The notes under the pieces are model-generated. The model searched no databases. It was not told where the DNA came from and was given only the letters and a program-made list of their open reading frames with translations. The position numbers and the translations under genes were made by a program. Positions 1 to 11,140 of a stretch of 64,000 nt of DNA are shown here, in pieces. Numbering within the stretch: the stretch's first letter is position 1; the number at the start of each line of letters is the position of its first letter. The stretch is taken from NCBI GenBank assembly GCA_013398615.1, contig VZSR01003807.1, positions 38,023,738 to 38,087,737 of the forward strand. Direction: 5' to 3'. Origin of the DNA: Brachypodius melanocephalos. Its lineage: Eukaryota > Chordata > Aves > Passeriformes > Pycnonotidae.

Positions 1-3000
1 GACCCCTGGCCAGACCCACTTGTGCCTATAGAATGGGATCAGAGGCAGCAGTCATAAACCTGACTGGCATACATCAAATCCCGGGCTGTAAGTCCACATG
101 AGAGCACTTTGCTCAGACCAGCATTGCAACAAAATTGGATGTTTCCCTCCTAACACAATAGCCCCAAACCCCTAAGTGAGTGTTTGCTGTGTCCTTAGTC
201 CCCATGAGTGCCCAGGACTGATGGAGGCACAGCTGCAGCACAGGGTGGGGAGAGTTTTCCATGCAGGTCAGGAGAAGGAGTAGCATCTAAGCAGGCCAGG
301 AAGGAAGATGGGGATGTGGCAGGCGGGACATGGATGGCATAGAAGCTCATCCCTAACACAAACAGGAGACAAAGTAACCTAAGAGGGGCTACCCTGACAT
401 CTGCTTAAGTATTGGATGAAATTTCACTAGGACACAGTCTCTGTCTCCTTGGGCCATTAGCTATTTTATCTCAGTTAACTCTTCACTACACTAGTACAAG
501 CTTTACTTAATTACATGAGAATATTATCAAAACACTGATTTCACTGTCTGAAAAAAGAGGTGCATTTCTTCTTGGTATGAAATACCATGAAATTTAAACT
601 ATTTAAGTTTTATTCTAATTTGTAATGGAAACAAGCTTGAACATGTCAAAATATGTCCAGAAATGGTAATTCCATTTTTTTTACCAGCTGTATTGCCAAT
701 GCTTGGTATTTTACCCAAAATATTTGCTGTACTTTTTAAAAATTCCTGCATATTTTTTTCCAAAACAATTTTTTAATCTTAAATGGGTGCAGAGAAGTAA
801 AAAATATATCTACCCCTGTGAGTCCAAATCAAGAAAATTAGGAAACCCTACTTTTACTTGGTTTTGCAAGACTTGTTTCCTGTTTTTTAAACATGTGTAA
901 TTGTTTTCTTGTGTCCCAGAGAGCAGCAGTCACAGGGAAGTCACAGTTTGCCCAACAAAACCACCTTTCTCACAGGATCAAAGGGGTTATTAGTGAGGTT
1001 GTGGGAGTAAAAGGAGGCTGACTGTTACATGGATGTTTTACATTAAGAAAGCTCAAAATCTTGAGTGCTATCTGCTCAGAAATTCCTGCATTGTGTTCCA
1101 GCTACCAAAGCACCATTTTGCACCTTTTCTGGGTTTTGCTCCCTTCATGTTATCCTCCTGATGGTTTTTTAGGTCAATCTCTGAGCTGATGCTCAGCTGC
1201 CAGAGGTCTCACGACATGCTGCATTTCCATAGTCTCATGGCACGTGACACATGCAAGCCAGACCCAAAATATAGGGGAAGAGAGGCTCAGAGTGCTTTTC
1301 CCACTGTGAAGGGTGAGCAGGACTCTCAGAGGGTGTTTGGAGCCCCACTCAATGGCTGGTTGTGTGGAATGCCAGAAGGAAAGGGTGAGACAAGAGAAGG
1401 GCTTGGCTGTAATCTTCCACGTGGAGTGGGAATGGAGGTGGAAGAGGGGCTGGGACAGGCAGGCAGTGTACAGACATCCATTTACACATTTCCTGTGTAA
1501 ATCTTGCTTTGCTGCTGCAGGGAGACCTCAGGATTTTCGCATGAAAGCCAAACCCTCTGGTCCCTGAAATGTTGAGGGGCAGAGCTGAGATGAGAAGAGA
1601 GGCTGAGGGGTGAGTGAATCTCACAGACCTTTTCATCCTTGCTCTCTGTCCCTGGGAGATTGTGTATTGTTTCCAACCTGGTTTTACTCATCTAAAACAG
1701 CCCACAGTAACTTCCACGCCTTAAGCATTCTCCCCAAGCAAAGGAGCGGGGAGGTACCAAGGTGGCATCCAAGTAATTGTTCCATGGACTCTTTTGTTAC
1801 CATTGCTTGCTATATGAATTAAGGACTAAGTTCATAAAGTTTTTCAGGCATTATGGCCAGTCTTGTGGTAAGAGACCTGGCTTTCACTCAAGAAGGGGGA
1901 AACACTACTTGAAGAGCTCTTTACAGGGTTCTTTACACAGCATAAACTCGGGATTAGATGTTTCGGGCAGTGCAAATGCGTGGACTCGTAATGTGTCTGC
2001 TCGGGTCCCAGCTAATCCCAACAGGTGCCATGCAGACATACTGCACATTAAAGATTTGTTGTGGGGATGAGGGTAAAAATAGCAAGAGGCTGGGAGAAAA
2101 AGTACATTTCAAAAGCAATTTTCCTCCTCACAGAAGTTCTGTTCTTGCAAACAAATTTCACTCTTACACAAGATCCACATTCACAAATTTTATTTATGCT
2201 CCTATGCAGTTTGGAGGAGAGTCTCAAATATGCCGATCCAGCATTGTTGGATTTAAAGAAATTAATAAAAACAACTCCAAGCAGCTGGTTGAAACAATTA
2301 TGCTTTTCACAGAAAGCCTTGCAGACTGAACAGAAAGTTATGAAAATAATCCTTTCAATTAGTGTGTGGTCACTGCACCTGCAAAGGAGACTTGTCCAAG
2401 TAAAAGTATCAACTAGTGTCAATGAGAACAATTCATGAATTCATCATGAGGGCCTTTTTCTATTACCACATTTACACAGATGTGAATCCCTGGGGTGCAG
2501 ACACCAGAAGGGTAACCCTACTGTAATCCAAAGAGCATGAGAAACACGAGCTCAGATCAGGAAAGCTATTAATTTTTGTGTATATTTGACTTCAGCATCT
2601 TTTCCCCTCTTGCACACACTGCATTTAACAATCATATCTATCTACCTTCCCTGCACTTCTCAGCTCTCTAGTAAGAAATAACATATTATTCCTGGTGAAA
2701 AATGACATCAGCTAGAGGACTCTAGAAGACCAAAGGGATTTGCAGCTCTGTAATTTTATCACCTGTATCATAGTTGTAAATGAGTTCATCATGCTGGTAG
2801 AATAATACACATATTGTAGTGCACTTTTAACCCACTGGTGCTGGGTGCATGCAGCATTATTATTATTTATTGTCCAATGGGTCATCACAGCAGAGTGACA
2901 TTAGAGCCGAACAACTGAATAATTTGGAGAAAATTGTTGAAAGAATGGATAATCCTGAAGCAAAGACAGCTGAGATGAAAGTGGAGGTTGCATAAAGTGT

Positions 3001-3454
3001 ATAACACGTCTTCTTTGTCTTGATCTTCTACAATTTTCTTTTGCAATTATGTAAGAAACTCATATTTCTGTAATAGCAGAAGCTTGCATCAAATAATAGC
3101 AATTCTATACATTTGATCTATTAAATGAAGAAAACCAACAACTTTGTACCTCAATAAACATACAGTAAATTCCTGCAACAACATAAAACATAAAAAACAG
3201 TGGAGTGGAAAACTGTGATGTTTATCAGCAGCTTGTGGGCAGGAGACATTATTTTAATTAAAGTATGTATTTATTGACTTCTTCTGTATCTGAGTATAAT
3301 ATTCTAGTGTTTGCAGCACACAAAGTAAAGGCCAGCAGGGTGCATGTCAAAAAGCCAGGCCACAAAGGGATTGCTCTGATATCAAAGACCTCTGCACACT
3401 TTGAACATTTAGGTAAACATTAGTTTATCCAAATTGCTTTAACAGTTTTTCCCT
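1..3454. other. unique non-coding sequence, no gene recognised
   Basis: AT-rich, CpG-poor sequence with no recognisable exon or transposable element. Between 1958 and 2438 three frames of about 123-127 codons lie open over one another, two on plus and one on minus, and none resembles a known protein. A 48-codon frame at 2849-2995 has a charged, helix-like C-terminal half (NNLEKIVERMDNPEAKTAEM) and is noted but not called a gene. 1190-1640 is somewhat richer in GC. Confidence 0.6.
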
Positions 3455-3494
3455 GAAAACAAAAACAAAAGCAAAACCAAAACAAAACAAAAAA
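3455..3494. repeat. A/C-rich low-complexity tract
   Basis: About 40 bases made of short A runs broken by single C or G bases (aaaac, aaaaac and similar). Similar tracts recur at 19543, 30244 and 33453. No element body is visible beside it, so it is called simple low-complexity DNA and not a retroposon tail. Confidence 0.8.
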
Positions 3495-4289
3495 TTGACA
3501 AGACTTTGTAAAAGCTGCTGTTCTTTAGATTTGGCTGCTATTAGAACATTTTCCTTTTAATTCTTAATTAATAACAAAGAAAAATGCCTATTGGTATGAT
3601 TTGGTATGGTACATGCCTCCTCATGGCTTCTTTTTGCAAACAAAAGGCAGATAGAGGTATTTGTTTGTAATGTATTCTCTGTTGTATGATGAGACCAGTG
3701 AGAAAGCCCCGTGCAGCTGTAACGCCCATGATTGAGCTCTGCCCTGGGATTTGCTGCACCACAAACACAGGAGTCAAGGAAGCTCCAGAGCTGCTGGATG
3801 TCAGTGACACCCCTGATATTGGAAAATTGACTCCATCTCCGCCTCCAGGGAGGGGGTGGGATGCAGCAGGACCACACTGTGCATATCCTAGTGAGCAGCA
3901 TGCATGCAAGCCAAAATGGAGATGGAGGGAATATGTAAACCACGAGTAATGTTTGGAACAGCTAAATGATATGTAGAGAGCACTGGTAACAAGGTGATGA
4001 GCAAACCTCTCCTTCACTACTCCAGGACAGTTAATGTCTCCTTCAGCACGGAGGAGACCATACCTGCTGGTTCCTTCTGGTCAAACCAGGAAAATGAGAT
4101 AATAAAGTTTTTTCTTTCTCAACCTAAGAGAGCGTTTTGCTTTCAGTCAGTAGAATTCAGGAGTGTTAATGAGAGCAGGGTTTGGTCCAGAGATTTTATT
4201 TCTCTACTTGTCTTTTGCTGGAAAAGAGGCCCAGTTTCTTTCTCAGTGCTTTGTCCCTGGAGAAGTCATTTGCACCTGTGCAGCATGTA

Positions 4290-4560
4290 GGCAGCCCTGC
4301 CAAATCGCAGGGAGAAGCGTTCCCGGTGCCAAACGGGCCTTGCTGATTTCTTATTTAGCAATCACATCTTAGCACATTTTTCCTTCCTTCCCTCTCTCTG
4401 GTGTGCCTATTCAGCTCATTTGAAAGGTGTGCTTTGCAGCCTTTGAAAGCAGTTTTGCGCTGCTGCAGATGCGCGCAGTCCTGCGAGGGCCGAGAGCAGA
4501 GCTCGTCAGCGAAGCCAAAGCACAGCATTCCCTTCCAATGCACGCTGGCAAGTAATTTCT
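4290..4560. promoter_or_regulatory. CpG-retaining patch, possible conserved regulatory element
   Basis: About twelve CpG dinucleotides lie in 270 bases while the neighbouring kilobases have very few, and no transposable element is recognisable. CpGs decay quickly in methylated vertebrate DNA, so a local cluster suggests selection, hypomethylation or a recent GC-rich insertion. No TATA box, splice site or exon supports a gene start. Being regulatory is an inference from composition alone. Confidence 0.25.
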
Positions 4561-7500
4561 CATGGATTTCAACAAAAGATGGGATTTAACCCATCATCCT
4601 CCCTCCCCAGGATTGCCATTAAGGCTCAGGCCATGGGGGAAATGTTGAGTGCTTCCAGACTGTTAATCACTGCGTGTTTACAGTCTTGGAAACCAGAATT
4701 AAAGATACTTGGAAATCCAAACCTGAACACTTCTAGGCCTGATCCAGTACTGTTTTGTCCCCAGAGCAGAAACCTGCCGTGGTGCTTTGGCAGGACTTTA
4801 CAGCCCTGCTGTGCAGATGGGAATGGCTGCTCTGCTGGGAGCATCCCGAGGATGCAAACCCTCTGTACCCCGGCCAGGGTGAGCCACTGCAGCTGCTGGA
4901 GATGCAAGCTGGAAGAGCTGCTCCACACGTGACCTCCTTTCATCGCCCTTTTGTGGCCATCTCAGAAAGCTGACTGCTGCGTTGAGATAGCTTTACACTT
5001 TTTCATTGCAGCTGGTTGGATGGGTTTGGGGTTTTTTTGGTTTTGGTGGGGGTTTTCATTCCTTATTTTTTAAAATGAAATGAAGAACCATTGAAATCTA
5101 CAGTTTTCCACAGGAGATGTGATGAAACAGATTTTAAAGTGTATCGTTGTGGTTCTCCTAGTATTTTATTTCAGCAGAGAAAGAAACACCAGCTGGTCCT
5201 ATTGTTTGACTCTTTTATAGACTCTTTTCAAAATTAAAATTTGATACAAGTTGTTTTTTTTAAAATAGGGCAGTGTTTTGAAGATACTGACATCTGTACA
5301 TGACTCACGGCAACTGAGACAGTCTGGTTGAGGGTAAAGCTGGCACTTCCTACCCATGGGTCCTTCTGACTGCCCACAGGACTGCATTCCTACAGAGAAA
5401 ACATGCCTTATTTCTGAAATGTCCTGGGAAAAAAAAAGACACAAAAATAGCTTTATCCATTTTCTTAGTTTAGTTCTACAGAGTTAGTCCTTTTGTTTTA
5501 TTTGTATAACTGGATTCTGTAAGTATTCAGTACAGCAGCTTGCCAGAGATAAAAATTCATGTCATTCTGGTGCCTCAATGGAATACCATCTCTCCTCAAA
5601 CACTGCTGTTGGAATTTTTATTTTTGAAAAGGATCACATCCTGGAAAAATAAAATGTGCTCTACTGTACATGCTGTGTATGTAATTCAGAAAGCCGTATA
5701 GAGGCACGAGTTAATAATTTTAGTGGCTAAATTGAAAGTTTTATTTGTTTCAGGTAAAACTGAATTGAATTCAGCTTCTCCGCAAACCAGAAAATGTCAA
5801 AATACAAAGTTTGACCTTTGTCAAATGATTTCCTGTTTTCTTTCCAGCACCTGGAAATCAAAGCTGGATTTGATCTGACCTTACATGTAGTTTCTGTAGA
5901 CCTGAAGTGGTGCTGTTTGATGACTACTGTGAATCCTGCAGCTGCTCCATGGCAAGGCACAGGCGATGGGCAGAGGAGGATGTGTCCCTGCCTCGCCACC
6001 AGGCACAGGACAGCAGCCTGGCTGTCAGCATCGTCACCTGCAGCTGCCACACAGCTGTGTCTCACCCCTAGGTGGACTGGAGCGAGGGTGCACCTCCTCC
6101 TCAAAGCCAGCATCCCTCTCCTCTGGGTGGGCACGGGGAGCTCGGTTCACTTTCTGCCATAACGGAGGCAGGAGGCTGGAGCAAGTCCCTGCTTTGGGAA
6201 GGGGCCACAGGTCAGGTCCTACAGCTGCTGTAAATAGTTGCAGCACTGTTTAATTCAATGCAGCCTTTATTTACATCAGCTGATCTGGCCCCACTTCTCC
6301 TGTTTTCCTGTGCTTGTTTCCTTTAAGATATATATTTTATAGCCTTGTAAAACACCACTGTATATTCCTGTATAAACTAGTAAAGATATAAGCACAATGT
6401 GATTCTGCGGTTGTTATTACAGCAGTGCCTGAAAAGGGACCTCAGTGTGCCAGGCTCTCTGAGTGACAGGGAGCTCGTGTCCAAAATAGGCAGGGCAAGT
6501 AGCAGGGGGAGGGAGGAGGGAATGGAACAAGAGAGGTTGGCCCAGCCAGCAGAGGAGAAGCAAGGCAGCAGGAGCTGGGGGCAAAAAGCAATGAAGCTCA
6601 GATGAAGAGCCATGAGCAGGAGGGGAAGATGGGCTTTGGAGCAAACAGCAGTGACTGGCTGAATATGGCCAGCACAGAAAAACTGTGCAAAATACTCTGG
6701 CATCTGACCCAGCTGCTCCTGCAGCTGTTCTGCCTGTGCTTGCCTTTGCCAGGCTTCATTCTTGCCTTTCTCTTTCCAAGGCAAGGGGTAGTGGGAATGG
6801 GGATAACACGGTGAGAGGAACATGGCAAGAGCACACACAGAGATACAAAGGACATCTCCCTGAAAATCTCTGGATCCAGCCACTGAAGAGAGAAAGATGG
6901 CTCTTTAAAGCCCCAAATTCCCTCCTTCTCTGCCCTCTCAACCACCTTTTAATGCTGCTTGGGGCTCCCCAGCTCCCTAAGCAAAGTACCAGAAATAAAT
7001 CCTGGCAGAGGTGTTGGTTCCTGTGGGCAGCTTGGCTCCTCTGCCCTCCTGAGGGAAACCTTTCTTCTAATCAGAAGAAAAGGAGAATATGCAGCAAAAC
7101 CATCAATCTGCCTCAGTGTCCCCAAGTATTCAGAAGGAAGGACTTCAGCTGGGTAAGCTGAGCAGGATATGCAAAAGAGGAAGAGGTGAATTTTTTTTAC
7201 CATTTTATGACCGGGGTGCACTCATGGACATCACATCAGCCTCCCAGCCCTAGGAATGCCCAAAGAAAAGAGTGCCTGGTGGATTCTCCACAAATATGCC
7301 TGCTCGCAGTCTGGCATTTTCTGTTCCCTCTCTAGAGGAGAGGACTACCATTTCAAAAGACTATGGCAAATGATGAAGTGTGCAGGTTCTCTTCTGTGGG
7401 CAGCAATGTTCACAAAGTTTGTTTTCTCAGATTATCTGAAGTCCAGATTACACCTTGAGCATTGAGTTTCACCACTATATGTGGCCAAAACACAGCTGTG

Positions 7501-9800
7501 TCCAGTCCTAGGACACACCCTTCAGAAGAGAGAGAAAAGAGAGGAAAGGTACTGCAGCAAGATTAATTCAATAAGATCAGAAATTACAGATGTGAAGGAA
7601 TTTCAGAAATAAACACATACTGAATGCAGAGAAAATATTTTGAAATAAAGATTGCTTATGAATAAAAAAGGTTAAAGGCAGTGGCTGGAGAGAAAAAAAT
7701 CTAAGATGAAAGTGAATAATGCAAATAAAAGAAAAACAAGAGAAGAAAATATGTTCTCCTATAGAGAAGACTTTTTATAGTTGCTGGATGATTACCACTG
7801 ACTACTCCAAGCACTGTGCCTAGAGTTGCAGGTTTGAATCTGAGAAAGGTCAGGAACAATAGGGAAAAGACAAATCACAGGACAGACAGGAGGAACTGTG
7901 GTATAAAGAGAAAAGTTGTTTGTTTCTGTTGGCAAAACACATTCAGGAGGCTCAGGGTGGGAAATACGGAATGTTGTGTGCTTCTGCTCCACTTGCTCTT
8001 GGAGCAATCCAAAAGCCCATCAGTTTGGCCAATAGCAGTCATGGTGTAGCACTGTACAGGGCTTGAGTTGATTATGCACACACACAGAGCAGGGGTTACT
8101 CTTTCAGGCTTTGGGCTATACTGGTGTGACTCTGTGCCTTGCAGAGGAGAGCTGAGGTGGTGCCTGAGCACTGTGCAAACACATCTGCCTAGGCCTGGCT
8201 GTGTCCATGTGCTGAGAGAGCAGATGTAAAAACATACTCACTGGAGCATCTGCTGTTGGCTTTAAAGAAATGCCTGCTGCTTCTTTGTTCAAGCATATTT
8301 CACTGCTGCCTTGCAGACTGAAGGACAAGGAGAGGTTTTATTTCTTCTATCAGAAAAATACTGGTTTGTCTAGCCCTTTTTTTCAAGAAGCAGTGACTGA
8401 TGATGAGAGGCTTCTCAGGTCTACAAGGGAATTTCTGATCAAAGCACATCAAATTAGTGGATTTCTGGGGCTGTTGGAATGCAGGAGGCTCATTCCAACC
8501 CAGCAATTGCCTTTTCTGGACTCCTTCAGTTTGGAGCTGGTTTGCTGTGCACAAACATGCATTCCTTGGCATAGAAAACCTTCATCCTGTCTTCCGGCAC
8601 CCTTCAGGAGTACAGCCTGCATGCTCTCTGCTTGCTGCCAGACTTTCCCCTACAGCCTCTCCTCCTGCAAAGAGAGGAAAAGCAGAGTCAGGGACAGAGA
8701 AAAAGCAGAGCAAAGGCATGTGAGTGGTGGGGCCATCACTCCTCATTACTGGGCCTGAAATGCTCGCTTGATGTGAGTCCTGCCTGAGACTCTGCAACAG
8801 CAATGCTTGAAAGGACTATTACTTCATTATTCCCATTTTAAATTTTGACCATTTTAACCATTTTCTTTGTTTCAGGCAGCTGTTTCATTTATGCTGCATG
8901 CTTTCAGGCTAAGTGTATGAGGTCACAACAGGACAAAACCCAAGGCAATGAGCAGAGGATGACGTGCATGGAAAAGGATTTGAGTTTATGCCTTCTTCAG
9001 CTGGGTGTTGCTTTTGTACCTTTTCAGGATGGGAACGAGGGATGTAGAATCAAAGACAGGTGGTTACATTTAGCGCAAGTAATTTACTAACCTCCTGAAT
9101 TTTCCTCTTTTTCCCCCTGGCACCTCAAGAATATTCCACTAGGGACTCCTATATGTTGTCAATCATCTAATGAATTTATTTGAATAAACATCTTATGTCA
9201 ACCTGAGATCCAAAAGGAAAGGATCCCAGCTCAGGAGAATAAAGTGCAAAAAGTATTCAGAGGAGCTTTCAACAGTAGTAAAAATCAGCTCTCTTGAACA
9301 AAATTGTAAAGCTCCAATAATAGACCTTGATGACAAGCAGAATTAAATAAAACATGAGTGATGAAACCCTGTAATGTTTATGGTGAGGTAGTCCAGACAG
9401 ATGATTATTAACTGTTACCAAAACAGTGTCTTGGCAGTAGATGTGCAGTAACCAGGATGGAGACTGGTAGCTAATTTAAATTATTGGTTAAAATCTGTTA
9501 TAAGTTTCAAAGAGTTCTTCTAACACAATGGAATAATAGCATGAAATCAGTAATTGGGTGTGTGGGTGAATAGTGCCTGACATCATATTGAGAGGAGGGA
9601 AAGGGGTCATTTCCCATTTCATTCTGACTCGCTATCATATCTATTTCACAGCAAATACCTAAGGAATAGGGTTGGGTCTCATGTTGTTTTTAACTAGGCA
9701 GCCATGAACATACCATGTCACACCCCGCTTGGAAAAGGAAAAGAAAAAGGGAAAAAATTATGATTTCTTGCTCCCTGACACACCTGGAAATAAAACATCA
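4561..9800. other. unique non-coding sequence, no gene recognised
   Basis: No exon or repeat was recognised. A G/T-rich run lies at 5018-5058. GC-richer stretches at 5920-6260 and 6440-7000 hold several overlapping open frames on both strands (up to 168 codons on minus, 6377-6883), which points to low stop density and not to a gene. 7500-7760 is purine-rich and AT-rich. Confidence 0.6.
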
Positions 9801-9804
9801 GTGA

Positions 9805-10060
9805 TCCCTAGACGTAACTCACTGAGTGATTCCAGTCAGAGTGAGACGCCCAAATCCAGCCTCTCCTTTGGCCAGGAGCAGTGACGCCTGTCAGGCTCAG
9901 GGCTAAGTGCTGAGGAAGCCCTTTGGGACTGGGAACACCTACATCTTAGCTAGGCAGGCGCAGTCCATAAAAGCCTCCATCCACGCAAACGAACTGTTTC
10001 TGACCCATCACAGACCCCAAGCACCGTCACCGCCCGCAGCAGGGAACTGCTGTTTATGTC
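9805..10060. promoter_or_regulatory. CpG-retaining patch, possible conserved regulatory element
   Basis: Nine CpGs fall between about 9811 and 10038, including a run in the CCGTCACCGCCCGC segment near 10024-10037. A palindromic E-box-like CACACGTGTG follows near 10160. There is no recognisable repeat and no ORF with coding character. A constrained non-coding element is possible but this rests only on composition. Confidence 0.25.
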
Positions 10061-10504
10061 CCTTATTGACAGGCTGCTCTTGCTAAGGCCTGGGAGCCCT
10101 CAGGGAGATAGATAGAAACTTCCAGGACTTGTCACCCTGCTACAAAACAGTGCTTGTCTCACACGTGTGCCGCTCTGTGCCTTAAGTACCCCGTTGCCTT
10201 AGCCTTTGTAATGTTCAGAGTCTGTGGTCTGCAGCTCCAAAACCCTCTCCCGAAGCTGATGAGGCAGTGTTTTCCAGACTCTCTTTGGCCGAACTTTTCC
10301 TTAATTGTTCTTCTGCTGTTGTTTTTCTGCTGTTATTTTCAGGGGTCTGCACCTGCAAATCCTGGCAGTGTTGTCAAGACGGGGCCTCATGGGAAGCAGC
10401 TCCCACTGCTGTGGGATTTGAACTCCTCTCCCCCTCTTTCTTTGTCTCTTGGTTTGTATATTTTAGTTCAGGTTACAAAAAACCAAATACAGTCCACAGC
10501 AATG
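10061..10504. other. unique sequence, no gene recognised
   Basis: Two overlapping plus-strand frames (10154-10552 and 10267-10539) are open together and run into the AAT-rich repeat that follows, so they are treated as chance. A short GGGATTTGAACTCC string near 10414 is faintly like the tRNA-derived part of a MIR SINE but too short to call. Confidence 0.5.
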
Positions 10505-10560
10505 TTAACAATAATAACAATAACAGTAATAATAAATAATAATATGCAATAATAATAAAT
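10505..10560. repeat. AAT/AAC-rich imperfect trinucleotide repeat
   Basis: Interrupted AAT and AAC triplets over about 55 bases. The tract is imperfect, so it is probably old and less mutable than a pure run. Confidence 0.85.
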
Positions 10561-10984
10561 GTTTGGTAAATGTTATCCAATAGTACACACCAAAACTTAA
10601 CAACCAGGCAATGTGAAACATTTGCACTTAATTAGCATGCTTCAACCAGCACAAACAGTGCTCTTCTTTACAAAACAGGAATGCATGTCCATGCAGCCAA
10701 ATGGCAACTTTATACTAAACTTTTAATCTCATTCTGAGACTTCCTAGCTACTAGCCCAAGTGACATGTATAGCACCAAATTAACTGAAATTTCCTTGCAG
10801 ACATGAACATCTGTCATCAAGATATTTTTAATACTGAAGTAAAATCCTGAAGTAAAATACATCTAGCAGTGGTTGTAAACCTAGGTAACCCTTATGAGAT
10901 CCAGTGAATGCTTCACACTTCAACTCAAAATCCACGCGTGTTATGGAAGATAGTACAGCTGTCTTCAGCAAGGAACAGCGAGCT

Positions 10985-11140
10985 CTGTCTGTTTTCAATA
11001 CACAGATGCATGGCCCCGTCATCATGTTGGTCCCATACTTGGATAGGAGACTTCTCCAAAAGCCATCAAACAGCCTCATGTTGTCCTAGACCCCATTTCT
11101 AATTCTAGTTCTTGATGCAAATGCAGTTGTGGGCATTTCT
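10985..11140 (+). mobile_element. possible 5S-headed SINE relic (AmnSINE1/SINE3-like)
   Basis: Bases 11036-11051 read TACTTGGATAGGAGAC, 15 of 16 identical to the conserved internal-promoter part of vertebrate 5S rRNA as I recall it. The preceding bases match the 5S sequence only loosely. Sequence to about 11140 is faintly similar to the amniote SINE that joins a 5S head to a tRNA-derived core. A complete 5S gene is ruled out because the rest of the rRNA is missing. Members of AmnSINE1 are known to have been recruited as conserved non-coding elements in amniotes. The call hangs on one short box and needs a profile search. Confidence 0.3.

Noticed and set aside
1958..2438. Three overlapping frames of 123-127 codons
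   Set aside because: They overlap on both strands in AT-rich DNA. None resembles a protein family, and the plus frame at 2061 begins with GTG. It is a mild statistical oddity, but a 64-kb window is expected to give several frames of this length.
2849..2995. 48-codon frame with charged helical C-terminus
   Set aside because: Too short to separate from chance, with no homologue that I can name and no splice context.
6377..6883. 168-codon minus frame
   Set aside because: Several other frames on both strands are open over the same GC-rich stretch and no domain is visible.
7826..7845. tRNA-like B box (CAGGTTTGAATCTGAG)
   Set aside because: No A box, cloverleaf or T-run terminator at the right spacing.
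11036..11051. Possible true 5S rRNA gene
   Set aside because: Only one internal box matches; the rest of the 5S sequence and a terminating T run are absent.
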